A stretch of DNA of 64,000 bases from CAZHRK01 sp964534555. GTDB taxonomy: Bacteria > Babelota > Babeliae > Babelales > RVW-14. The translations under genes and the position numbers were made by a program. Each line of letters opens with the position of its first letter. Within the stretch, counting starts at the first letter, position 1. Of this stretch, positions 34,478-42,592 are shown in pieces. A model generated the notes under the pieces. That model saw nothing but the letters and a program-made list of their open reading frames with translations, was not told where the DNA came from and searched no databases. Where the stretch lies: the NCBI GenBank assembly GCA_964534555.1, contig CAZHRK010000001.1, forward strand, positions 124,001-188,000, read 5' to 3'.

Positions 34478-35908
34478 CTATTTGCAAAGCGCTTGCCAAC
34501 GATTTTTTGTTTCGTCTATTCCAAGCACATTTACCATATCAAGAATATTGATTCCTTGCACTCTGCCGACACATGCCATACGGAGTGGTACAAAAACGTC
34601 TTTGATTTTAAGACCATGCTTTTGAGCTTCAGCTTTAAGCGCATCAACGCAGCTGGTTCCATCATTGCTTTGTTCGAGCGCTGAGGATACTGCATCAACA
34701 GCAGCTTCAAATACTGGCCCGATCATTTTTGCAACGTCACCACGATTCACTTTTGGTGCTTTAAAGTAGAATTCGATCAGCGCTGTGAAATCTTTAAGCG
34801 TTTTGGTTTCACCTTTTACTGATGCTAGCAGAAGGTCTCGTTTTTCAGCGCTTATTGTGCTGATAGCAGGAAGGCTTTGATTAATAAATGGTAGCGTATA
34901 CTCAGCAAGCTCTTGCGCAGGGAGTGAGCCAATCCATTTGTGATTAAACCACAGGAGCTTCTCTTCGTCGTAACGAATAGTTCCTGTATGGTGGGGTTTT
35001 TCAAAGTTATAAACATTGATCAGCTCTGCCAGAGGCAAAAATTCTTCTTTAAGAGAGACCCCCACGGTTGCCATGTAATTATTGATTGCGTGCGGAAGGT
35101 AGCCTTCATTACGCAAATCATCAAGGCTAAAACCAAAGTCTCGCTTGGAGAGCTTTTCACCATTTTTGTTACAGATAATTTGTTGGTGCCAGAATATTGG
35201 CATTTCAACATTAAAAGCTTCATAAAGAGCGGCTTGAAGAGCCGTGTTTGTCAGATGGTCTTCGCCGCGGATTGCATGGCTTATTTCCATGAGCCAGTCA
35301 TCGATGAAGTTTACAAACATGAATGTGCAGCTTCCATCGTGACGCGTAAGTGCAAAATCACTAAAGTTTTTTAACTCAAAAGAGACTGTGCCGCGCGCAA
35401 GGTCTTTGATGGTGACTGTTTTTTCATAGTCGAGTTTAAAGCGCCAGACAAAAGGAGTTTTGGCTGCTACTTTTTGCGCAACTGCATCTGCTGCAAGCTT
35501 TGTACATGTTCTGTCATAACGAGGAGGCTTGCTCATGGCGATTTGCTTTTGGCGCTTTGCTTCAAGCTCTTCTGGTGTGCAAAAGCAGCGGTAGACTAAG
35601 TTTTTTTCAATAAGTGTTTTCAGGTGTTTTTGATAGATCTCATTACGCTCAGATTGTAGGTATGGCGCATAGGGACCATTTTTGATCGGGCCTTCATGAT
35701 AATTAAGTCCGAGCCAGGCAAGATCACTTATAATGCGTTCACGCGCGTTTGCAACTTCGCGTGATGTATCTGTGTCTTCGATCCTAAGAATAAATGTTCC
35801 CTGGTACTTCTGCGCAAACATATAGTTCAGAAGGGCGCTTCGTACACTGCCAAGGTGTAAAAAGCCAGTCGGTGATGGCGCAAAGCGAACGCGTACAGGG
35901 CGAGTCAT
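34478..35908 (-). CDS. gltX: Glutamyl-tRNA synthetase
   Basis: 476 residues, the usual length for a discriminating or non-discriminating class I GluRS. N-terminal catalytic motif FAPSPTGFLHLGSVRSAL (the HIGH-equivalent is HLGS), FILRIEDTDTSRE, the zinc-region-like CFCTPEELEAKR and the KMSKS-equivalent KLSKRD. The C-terminal anticodon-binding domain is helical. Promoter TTGCCT-N16-TATACT lies upstream. Whether it also charges tRNA-Gln cannot be told, since no gatCAB or glnS is in the window. Confidence 0.96.
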   Translation of the reverse strand: MTRPVRVRFAPSPTGFLHLGSVRSALLNYMFAQKYQGTFILRIEDTDTSREVANARERIISDLAWLGLNYHEGPIKNGPYAPYLQSERNEIYQKHLKTLIEKNLVYRCFCTPEELEAKRQKQIAMSKPPRYDRTCTKLAADAVAQKVAAKTPFVWRFKLDYEKTVTIKDLARGTVSFELKNFSDFALTRHDGSCTFMFVNFIDDWLMEISHAIRGEDHLTNTALQAALYEAFNVEMPIFWHQQIICNKNGEKLSKRDFGFSLDDLRNEGYLPHAINNYMATVGVSLKEEFLPLAELINVYNFEKPHHTGTIRYDEEKLLWFNHKWIGSLPAQELAEYTLPFINQSLPAISTISAEKRDLLLASVKGETKTLKDFTALIEFYFKAPKVNRGDVAKMIGPVFEAAVDAVSSALEQSNDGTSCVDALKAEAQKHGLKIKDVFVPLRMACVGRVQGINILDMVNVLGIDETKNRWQALCK

Positions 35909-35960
35909 AAGTCTAATTCCTTACAAACGTTTGTTTACTGGAGTTATCGAAGCACGTTAC

Positions 35961-35988
35961 AGTATAAAGTACCTGAAAAAATAGGCAA
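35961..35988 (-). promoter_or_regulatory. Sigma-70-type promoter for gltX
   Basis: Minus strand: TTGCCT (35983-35988), 16-base spacer, TATACT (35961-35966), about 50 bases before the gltX ATG. Confidence 0.55.
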
Positions 35989-36080
35989 AATAGAGTAGCA
36001 AGCAGCGAAAAAACCATTTAGACTGAGCATTATTGCTCTATTTACGGGTGTAGGGTTAGGTCGAAACGAGGAATACAATC

Positions 36081-37064
36081 ATGGCAGATAGAAACGCATA
36101 CAAAACAGTCCTTCAAATGATCGGAAATACTCCGCTTATGCGCCTAGAGCTGGGCACAAAGCCAACGCTTTTAGTAAAGCTTGAGTATACAAATCCAGGT
36201 GGAAGCGTTAAAGATCGCTGTGCTTTGTACATGATTGAGGAAGCTGAGCGCCAAGGACTCCTCAAGCCAGGCGGCACAATTGTCGAGGCAAGCTCTGGCA
36301 ACCAAGGTATTTCGCTTGCAATGATTGGAAAAATCAAAGGCTATCGCGTTATTATCACCGCGCCAGATCGTACAGCCCCAGAAAAAATTGCAACACTACG
36401 TGCCTATGGCGCAGAGGTGTATGTCTGCCCTAATACAGATTCTCATGATGACCCGCGCAATTATCATACCTTTGCAACGTACCTGGCAAAAACCATTCCT
36501 GGTGCATATATGCCAAATCAGTATTTTAACAAAGCAAATGCACAGGCTCATTACCTCTCAACTGGCCCAGAGATCTGGAAGCAAACTGATGGCTCTGTGA
36601 CCCACGTTATTTTGGGCGCAGGCAGCTGTGGTACGATTTCTGGTGTTGGGCGCTATCTCAAAGAGCAAAATCCAAATGTGAAAATTATTGGGGTCGATGC
36701 AGCAACATCAGCCTACTCAAGCAAAGAGCCTAAAGCGTATAAAGTTGAGGGCCTTGGAATCGATGTTATCAGTGAAACATTTGATCAAAGTGTTGTTGAT
36801 CAGGTTATTCCGATTAGCGATGATGCTGCATTTGCCATGACAAAAGCGATGGCACAGGAGCATGGATTTTTGGTTGGAATAAGCTCTGGCGCGGTTATGA
36901 GTGTTGCGCTTGAGTATTGCAAAAATTTATCAGAAAGCGATGTTGTAGTGATTATCTTTGCTGACTCTGGCAGAAATTACTTAAGTAAGATTTTTGCAGA
37001 TGAGGTTGCAAAGGTGCGCAGTGTTGAGCACGCTATCACTCAGGGTGCAGTGCAAGCCCACTAG
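36081..37064 (+). CDS. cysK: Cysteine synthase / cystathionine beta-synthase family PLP enzyme
   Basis: 327 residues. Makes cysteine from O-acetylserine and sulfide if it is a true CysK. PLP Lys in NPGGSVKDRCA, PLP-phosphate and substrate loop in VEASSGNQGISLA, the glycine loop GAGSCGTISGVGRYLK, and ISSGAVMSVAL near the end. The SSGNQG loop (rather than SGNTG) and the length could also fit a cystathionine beta-synthase-like enzyme, so the exact substrate is uncertain. First gene of a rightward set with dapF, aldolase and a LOG protein. Confidence 0.88.
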   Translation: MADRNAYKTVLQMIGNTPLMRLELGTKPTLLVKLEYTNPGGSVKDRCALYMIEEAERQGLLKPGGTIVEASSGNQGISLAMIGKIKGYRVIITAPDRTAPEKIATLRAYGAEVYVCPNTDSHDDPRNYHTFATYLAKTIPGAYMPNQYFNKANAQAHYLSTGPEIWKQTDGSVTHVILGAGSCGTISGVGRYLKEQNPNVKIIGVDAATSAYSSKEPKAYKVEGLGIDVISETFDQSVVDQVIPISDDAAFAMTKAMAQEHGFLVGISSGAVMSVALEYCKNLSESDVVVIIFADSGRNYLSKIFADEVAKVRSVEHAITQGAVQAH

Positions 37065-37071
37065 GAGAGGT

Positions 37072-37899
37072 ATGTTTCCAGCTGCTTTTTCAAAACATCA
37101 CTCTCTTGGAAATGACTTTATTATTTTTGATCTGCGCTCCTCATCTCATCAGCAGGTCAAAGAGTCTTTTGATGCGCTCAGAGCAAAGGATATTCAAGCC
37201 CTCTGTGATCGCCATTTTGGTATAGGGGCTGATGGTGTTTTGTGTATCCTGCCATCTGTAGGCGCGCACGCAGAGGTTGTTATTTATAACGCTGATGGCT
37301 CTCTTGGTGGTATGTGCTTGAACGGCCTGCGCTGTGTTGCTGCATTTATTGCACCAGAGCAAGCGTCATCTGAGCTTACCATTATAATGAGCGGCAGGAG
37401 TATTGCCTGCCGCGTTCAAAGAACATTAACGGGTGTATTTGTTGAGTCATTCATTAAGGGTTTTCGCGTTAGCGATCAGCATGTTATCAGCACACCGCAA
37501 GGCGACTTTCTTGGAACGCCAGTTGATGTAGGTAATCCGCATTTTATTATCGAGCAGACTGTTGAGCGCTCTTGGCTTGAGGCGCATGGAAAGCATCTTG
37601 AGTCACACGAATTTTTCCCACATAAAGCAAATATTGAATTTGTTTGGCCTCTTGGGCCTAATCTATTTAACCTACTTGTGTACGAACGTGCATGTGGCGT
37701 AACGCTTGCATGTAGTTCTGGCGCAGCAGCGACAGCAATGCACCTTTATAAAAAGGGAATGATTGATCAGCGTAAGCCTATTATTTTTAGAATGCTAGGC
37801 GGTGATCTTGAGGCTGAACTTGTTGATGGTGAAACAGTGCGCCTTCGCGGCTCTGCTCATTGTGTTGCCGCAGGAAATCAGTTTATTACGGCTAGATAA
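37072..37899 (+). CDS. dapF: Diaminopimelate epimerase
   Basis: 275 residues. Turns LL-DAP into meso-DAP for peptidoglycan and lysine. Begins FSKHHSLGNDFIIFD (consensus has hGLGNDF). The two catalytic cysteines are present: ADGSLGGMCLNGLRC and TLACSSGAAATAM. In both, the Gly right after the Cys in the family consensus (CGNG, CGSG) is changed to Leu or Ser. Start is ATG 37072 with GGAGAGG just upstream; the longer open frame into cysK is not conserved. Only 7 bases after the cysK stop. Supports m-DAP-type peptidoglycan. Confidence 0.88.
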   Translation: MFPAAFSKHHSLGNDFIIFDLRSSSHQQVKESFDALRAKDIQALCDRHFGIGADGVLCILPSVGAHAEVVIYNADGSLGGMCLNGLRCVAAFIAPEQASSELTIIMSGRSIACRVQRTLTGVFVESFIKGFRVSDQHVISTPQGDFLGTPVDVGNPHFIIEQTVERSWLEAHGKHLESHEFFPHKANIEFVWPLGPNLFNLLVYERACGVTLACSSGAAATAMHLYKKGMIDQRKPIIFRMLGGDLEAELVDGETVRLRGSAHCVAAGNQFITAR

Positions 37900-37909
37900 A
37901 AAGGATGTT

Positions 37910-38812
37910 ATGGCAATAACGGTACCCCTAACAGTTCCTGATGCTCAGCGTCAGGCGTATCAAGATTCACTTAATCTTATTACAAAAGGGACCGGGAGAT
38001 TGCTCCTTTTTGCATGTGATCAAAAAATCGAGCACCTTCATAAAGATTTTTATGGGCAAGGGCTCCCAGCTGAAATCGCAAAGCCAGAGCATGTATTTAA
38101 AATTGCAAGCAGCGCTCCTATTGGTGCTTTTGCAACACATCTTGGTATGGTTGCGCGTCATGGTGCAGCATATAAAAATATTCCCTACATTATTAAAGTT
38201 AATGGTAAGTCTGACTTAGTGCCCACAGCACAAGCAGAACCCCTTTCAGCACAGCTTGTGTCTATCAGCGATGTTGTTGATTTTAAAAAGCGATCAGGGC
38301 TGACTATTCCAGGTGTTGGAATGACTATTTATTTGGGAAGCGAACACGAACATGTCATGCTTCAACAGGCGTCACGACTTGTTCTAGAGGCCCATGCTCA
38401 AGGACTTGTTGTCATTTTGTGGGTTTATCCGCGCGGCAAGGCTGTCACTGATGAAAAAACACTGGAAATTATTGCGGGTGCGGCGGGGGTGGCGCATAGC
38501 CTTGGTGCTGACTTTGTAAAAGTTAATATTCCTACAGCGAGTGATGCTTACACGCGCGCCCAGGCCTTAGCCGTGAGCGTTGCTGCAGCAGGCAATACAG
38601 GTGTTATTTGCTCAGGTGGAAGTATGCGTCAGGAACAAGATTTCTTAACTGATCTTTATCATGCGCTGCATACAGGCGGCATTTCTGGTGCTGCTGTGGG
38701 TCGTAATATTTTTCAAAAGCCGTATGCACAAGCTGTTGCTTTTACGCAGGCTATTGCTGGTATGATCTATGAGGACAAGGATATTGATCAGGCATTAAAG
38801 ATGTTGATCTAA
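37910..38812 (+). CDS. Class I fructose-bisphosphate aldolase, archaeal/DhnA type
   Basis: 300 residues, DeoC/FbaB-type TIM barrel. Schiff-base Lys in GADFVKVNIP near residue 212. Family features: LLFACDQKIEHL (substrate Asp), VGMTIYLGSEHE, VVILWVYPRGK, and phosphate-binding glycines in GVICSGGSMRQE and GAAVGRNIFQ. ATG 37910 has AAAGG upstream; the earlier open frame in dapF is not part of the gene. Could act on fructose-1,6-bisphosphate or a related ketose phosphate; with tpiA and eno, FBP aldolase is the simplest reading. Confidence 0.85.
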   Translation: MAITVPLTVPDAQRQAYQDSLNLITKGTGRLLLFACDQKIEHLHKDFYGQGLPAEIAKPEHVFKIASSAPIGAFATHLGMVARHGAAYKNIPYIIKVNGKSDLVPTAQAEPLSAQLVSISDVVDFKKRSGLTIPGVGMTIYLGSEHEHVMLQQASRLVLEAHAQGLVVILWVYPRGKAVTDEKTLEIIAGAAGVAHSLGADFVKVNIPTASDAYTRAQALAVSVAAAGNTGVICSGGSMRQEQDFLTDLYHALHTGGISGAAVGRNIFQKPYAQAVAFTQAIAGMIYEDKDIDQALKMLI

Positions 38813-38836
38813 ATAAATTTGGTGGGGGGCTTTGGA

Positions 38837-39559
38837 ATGCTAAGAAATCGTCTGTACGAATACCTAAAATTCCTTAAAAGCCTAGCCAAAACAACATTAA
38901 GACTGATCGTTGGTATGTGGCGTCTTACAAAAATGCCCCAGCCAGCAATTACTGTTTTTGGTGCCGCGCGTATTGCTCCTGAAAGCGAGCACGCCCTTAG
39001 CGCACGCAAGCTTGCTAAAATGCTTGTTGCACACGGTTTTTCAATTATTACTGGCGGTGGTCCTGGAATTATGGAAGCTGCAAACCTAGGGGCAATAGAC
39101 CACCTTAAAGAGTGTTCAATCGACGACACTGATTGTAAGTCAAAAGTTGTCTCTGCTGGTATTGGCCTTGTTCGCCTTAATAAAGATCGCTTAAATCCGT
39201 ATATTCAGGAAACAATTGTCATGGAGCATTTCTTTGCGCGCAAGTGGCTCCTTGTTAGATATTCTGTTGGGTTTGTTGTTTTTCCTGGCGGCTTTGGGAC
39301 CATGGATGAGCTTTTTGAACTCGTTACGCTTGTTCAGACCAACCGCATGGCCCATGTTCCGATTGTTCTCATGGATAAAAAATTCTGGCAGCCGCTGATT
39401 AATTGGATTGAGACTACTTTTATTTCTCAAGGATTAATCAGGCAAGATGAGCGTAATCTTTTTACTGTTGTTGATACGCCAGAAGAAGCATTTGCTATTT
39501 TGAGTCATTATTGTGCTGGTGCCACTGAGTCTGTCACGTATCATTATGAAAAAAAATAA
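38837..39559 (+). CDS. LOG family protein (TIGR00730-type nucleoside monophosphate phosphoribohydrolase)
   Basis: 240 residues. Family motifs GGGPGIMEAANLGA and PGGFGTMDELFELVTLVQ (consensus PGGxGTxxE) form the active site. Relatives cut nucleoside 5'-monophosphates into base and ribose phosphate. The N-terminal 30 residues are basic and mildly amphipathic (LYEYLKFLKSLAKTTLRL). GGGGGG lies 8 bases before ATG 38837. Last gene of the cysK unit; ends in the arm of a terminator. Confidence 0.85.
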   Translation: MLRNRLYEYLKFLKSLAKTTLRLIVGMWRLTKMPQPAITVFGAARIAPESEHALSARKLAKMLVAHGFSIITGGGPGIMEAANLGAIDHLKECSIDDTDCKSKVVSAGIGLVRLNKDRLNPYIQETIVMEHFFARKWLLVRYSVGFVVFPGGFGTMDELFELVTLVQTNRMAHVPIVLMDKKFWQPLINWIETTFISQGLIRQDERNLFTVVDTPEEAFAILSHYCAGATESVTYHYEKK

Positions 39560-39587
39560 GGCGCTGATTTTTCAGCGCCTTATTTTT
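39552..39587. terminator. Bidirectional terminator
   Basis: Stem GGCGCTGA/TCAGCGCC extended by A/T pairs to about 13 bp, TTTT loop, T-tract on both sides. It covers the stop codons of both convergent genes. Confidence 0.88.
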
Positions 39588-42036
39588 AACTTTGTGTTAC
39601 AAACTGCTTTTTAGCGTTTTTAGCTTCAGCAATTGTTTCTGTGACGGAGAAGAAGGGGTCTTCTTTCAGGTTGACTGTTACTGGTCGAGATTTACCATAA
39701 GTAAAATTGTCTATAGGTCGCAAGATTCCTTTTGCGTAATCGCCAACTTTTTGTTGTATTGTTTGATTGCTTGGCTTAAAAAACCAGCGTTGAATAGGAT
39801 CTTTGTCTTCGACGTATGTGTCATTTTTCATCAGCTGGTATTTTGCATAATCAAGTTTTAGCTGTGTGTATTCATCAGGGTTTCCCTCAAATTTTGGCTT
39901 AATAATACTTGGTCTGATGAACACATAAAGGTTTGTTTCTGTTTTGTCTTTATTCTTACTTTTGAATAAATTCCCGATGATAGGGATCTGGGAGAGTACC
40001 GGAGTTTGGTACAAGGATTCGACCTGCTTGCTGTTTGTCAGTCCGCCTATCACCAACACCTCGCCAACCGCGAGCTTTGCCTTGGTGGTCATTTTTCGTG
40101 TTGTTTTTGATGGTTGGTCGGCTTGCGTGCTTGCTATAAACTCTTCAACCGTCATGTCGATTGAAAGATCAACAACCCCTGCAAGGTTAATGCGTGGTGT
40201 TATCTTTGCCTCTACGGTTGCAGAAACATCATCTTGTGCGCGAACTGCAGCGATAGACTTACTTGCGTCAAGTCTGCCAGGCACACGGCGTTTTGTATTT
40301 GTTGAGAAAACTCCAGGATGATTATTATTTACAACAAGATAGGGCTGAGAAACAACTTGGTTGTTCTCAATATTCATGATTGCCCGCAGGTACCCCCAAA
40401 TGTTGTCAGATGAGTAAGTCGCGCTTTCGCCTGAGCCTTCTTTTTGAGGAACTTTTCCTAATGTTACCAGTGTTGGGCTCGAGACTTCGTCTTTGATATA
40501 AGTAAGATATGATTGGTCAGGATTATAGGATGAATTTGAGTCAGAACCAGATGTTTTCACTGATCCAGATGTTAAATTTGTAAATTCGACATTAATATTT
40601 TTACCCAAAGGCTTACCTTTGATGCCGTACATTTGTGCGCCAAGGGCTCTTACTTGCTTGAGCGTTACATCAACAATCATGATCTCAATAGCTACCTGTG
40701 GCTGAGGCTTATCAAGCATGTTGATAAATGCTTCGATGCGAGACCAATCCTCTTTATTTGCTGCGACAATAAGCCTGTTGCCGCTACCAAATTTATTATC
40801 GTCGCCAGCTTCGCCCTGCTCAGCGGTAAGCACAACATCTTCAAATACTTTGTATCCACCTTCAATCATGAGCGATTTTTCGCTTGTGGTGCCTGTTGGT
40901 GGCTTGATGATGTCTTCAAGAATAGCTTTCATGTCTGCTGCAGGCATAAAATTAAGCTCTTTAACATGCAGCCTTGATTCAGCGTTTTCAATAGGAACAT
41001 CAATGTATTTGTACAAAAAGTCTTTGATCCGAGTAATATTTTTCTGCGTGCCGAGCAAGATGAGATTGTTATGGATATCGTCTTTAAGGATTTTTGTGTG
41101 CTGAGAGAAGTAAGCAGCTTCTTTTTGGCTGCCAACATTAAATTTAATAACTTTGTCTTGGCCTTCTTGCCCAATAATTTCTTCAAAAAGCTTTTTAACG
41201 TTTTCAGCTGTTGTCCATTTTAGTGGAATAACCTCAATTGCCTCGCGCATTCCTCCTGAATCAAGCTCTTTGATGATCGCCATAGCTGTTTTTATGTTTA
41301 TGGAGCTGTCTTTGATGATTAACACATTCAGATCTCTATTTTCCTGAATGTTTTTTTCATCAATCATTTTTCCTAAGATGCTAATCGCGGTATCAGTTTT
41401 GATGTTTTTAAGGAAGTACGCGTAGCGGATGATCATATCATTATCAGGCAGGCTTTCTGGTTCAAATCCTTGCGCTGATGAATAAATTGGTAGCGGCTCT
41501 TGGCCGTTGTTAGCATTTTGTACCACTCGATAAATACCACCAACCTCGATCATACTAAAGCCGTTAAGTTCAAGCATCGTTAGGACGGCGTCCCATGCTT
41601 TTGTAAGTGTCATTGGCGTGCGTGATGAAAGCGTAACCTTAACACCCTCAAGATCTTTATGGGGGATCATATTGATTTTTCGCTGTTCCCCGAGGTAGTT
41701 AATAATGCTCATGATTGAGGCATTATCAAAATTTAGGTAGATCTCACTTGTATCTTCCGCCGTCTGACTAACCATTTGTTCGCCCGTTGTTACGGTTGTG
41801 CTTGGTAGGGGTGGTGCTTGTAACAAAGGAGCCAGTGCCGCGTCTGCAGCTGGCAGCGGGGCGGTAACTGCAGCTATTTGCTCTGGCTGTGGAGCAGGCG
41901 CCGCTGGTGCAGTTGGCACAATAGTTGGAGCAGGGAAAACCTCTTGAGCAGGCGCTGGCATTTGTGCATAAACACACGATGCGCCCACAATAACTGTCAA
42001 CAGGCTAAATCTTATGATGCGAAGTGTGTGCTTCAT
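39586..42036 (-). CDS. Secretin (GspD/PilQ family), second copy
   Basis: 816 residues. Outer-membrane ring-forming channel of a type II secretion system or type IV pilus. Signal peptide, then an Ala/Pro-rich linker (residues 25-90), an N0-like domain (EIYLNFDNASIMSIINYLG), N1-N3 repeats, and the secretin core (VVSQPYLVVNNNHPGVF, VLVIGGLTNSKQ, LSQIPIIGNLFKSKN, NLYVFIRPSIIKPK). A ~75-residue C-terminal extension contains DPIQRWFFKP. Same architecture as the larger copy at 44266-47043. It is the last gene of a long leftward unit and starts 3 bases after the PilO-like gene. Confidence 0.9.
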   Translation of the reverse strand: MKHTLRIIRFSLLTVIVGASCVYAQMPAPAQEVFPAPTIVPTAPAAPAPQPEQIAAVTAPLPAADAALAPLLQAPPLPSTTVTTGEQMVSQTAEDTSEIYLNFDNASIMSIINYLGEQRKINMIPHKDLEGVKVTLSSRTPMTLTKAWDAVLTMLELNGFSMIEVGGIYRVVQNANNGQEPLPIYSSAQGFEPESLPDNDMIIRYAYFLKNIKTDTAISILGKMIDEKNIQENRDLNVLIIKDSSINIKTAMAIIKELDSGGMREAIEVIPLKWTTAENVKKLFEEIIGQEGQDKVIKFNVGSQKEAAYFSQHTKILKDDIHNNLILLGTQKNITRIKDFLYKYIDVPIENAESRLHVKELNFMPAADMKAILEDIIKPPTGTTSEKSLMIEGGYKVFEDVVLTAEQGEAGDDNKFGSGNRLIVAANKEDWSRIEAFINMLDKPQPQVAIEIMIVDVTLKQVRALGAQMYGIKGKPLGKNINVEFTNLTSGSVKTSGSDSNSSYNPDQSYLTYIKDEVSSPTLVTLGKVPQKEGSGESATYSSDNIWGYLRAIMNIENNQVVSQPYLVVNNNHPGVFSTNTKRRVPGRLDASKSIAAVRAQDDVSATVEAKITPRINLAGVVDLSIDMTVEEFIASTQADQPSKTTRKMTTKAKLAVGEVLVIGGLTNSKQVESLYQTPVLSQIPIIGNLFKSKNKDKTETNLYVFIRPSIIKPKFEGNPDEYTQLKLDYAKYQLMKNDTYVEDKDPIQRWFFKPSNQTIQQKVGDYAKGILRPIDNFTYGKSRPVTVNLKEDPFFSVTETIAEAKNAKKQFVTQS

Positions 42037-42039
42037 ACA

Positions 42040-42591
42040 TTACTCCAACAGAGAGGCTTTATAGCGTTTAGTTGCTATTGTTATTTCAAAAGTAATTTTG
42101 CTATTCATCTGATTTCTGATTGTAAGCTCTTTGACGTAAACAATATCTTTTTTGGAAAGTGCATCAAGAACACTAATAAGCTTTTGTGTTGTTTGGTCTT
42201 TAAATGTTGCTGGTAAAAGCAACTCATCAAAACGTTCGTTAACATTTTCTGCTCGAGCGTCCCAGCCTGCTTCAGCTGTAATATTTTGCTCGCGGCAAAA
42301 CTGTTCAAAAAAGCCTTTAATTGTGAAGTCTTTGTTATTATCTAAAAGCTGCTTAAGTCGAGTTTCTTCAGCGCTCATAAGCTTATTATCACTGATAAGT
42401 TTTCTGCTTTTTGTCGCTAAAACATACGTTGCTTGAATCTCTTTAAAGAGCTCTTCTTTGCGGTCATTAACTTTGTAGATAATAAACGCGCAAACAAGAA
42501 AAAATCCTCCAAGCCCAATAAGCGTGTATTTTCGCAGCTCTTCGTAATGGCTCTGCTGAACGAACGTTACGATTTTTTGTATGTAATCCAT
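42040..42591 (-). CDS. PilO/GspM-like assembly protein
   Basis: 183 residues with a single transmembrane helix near the N-terminus (TLIGLGGFFLVCAFIIYKV), then a coiled-coil segment (RKEELFKEIQATYVLATKSRKL) and an alpha/beta domain. That layout fits PilO or GspM, inner-membrane partners of PilN/PilM. Position between the PilM/PilN-like gene (1 base upstream) and a secretin supports the assignment more than its sequence does. Confidence 0.6.
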   Translation of the reverse strand: MDYIQKIVTFVQQSHYEELRKYTLIGLGGFFLVCAFIIYKVNDRKEELFKEIQATYVLATKSRKLISDNKLMSAEETRLKQLLDNNKDFTIKGFFEQFCREQNITAEAGWDARAENVNERFDELLLPATFKDQTTQKLISVLDALSKKDIVYVKELTIRNQMNSKITFEITIATKRYKASLLE

Positions 42592-42592
42592 G

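Noticed and set aside
37802..37909. Upstream extension of the class I aldolase into dapF
   Set aside because: Not conserved; ATG 37910 has AAAGG just upstream.
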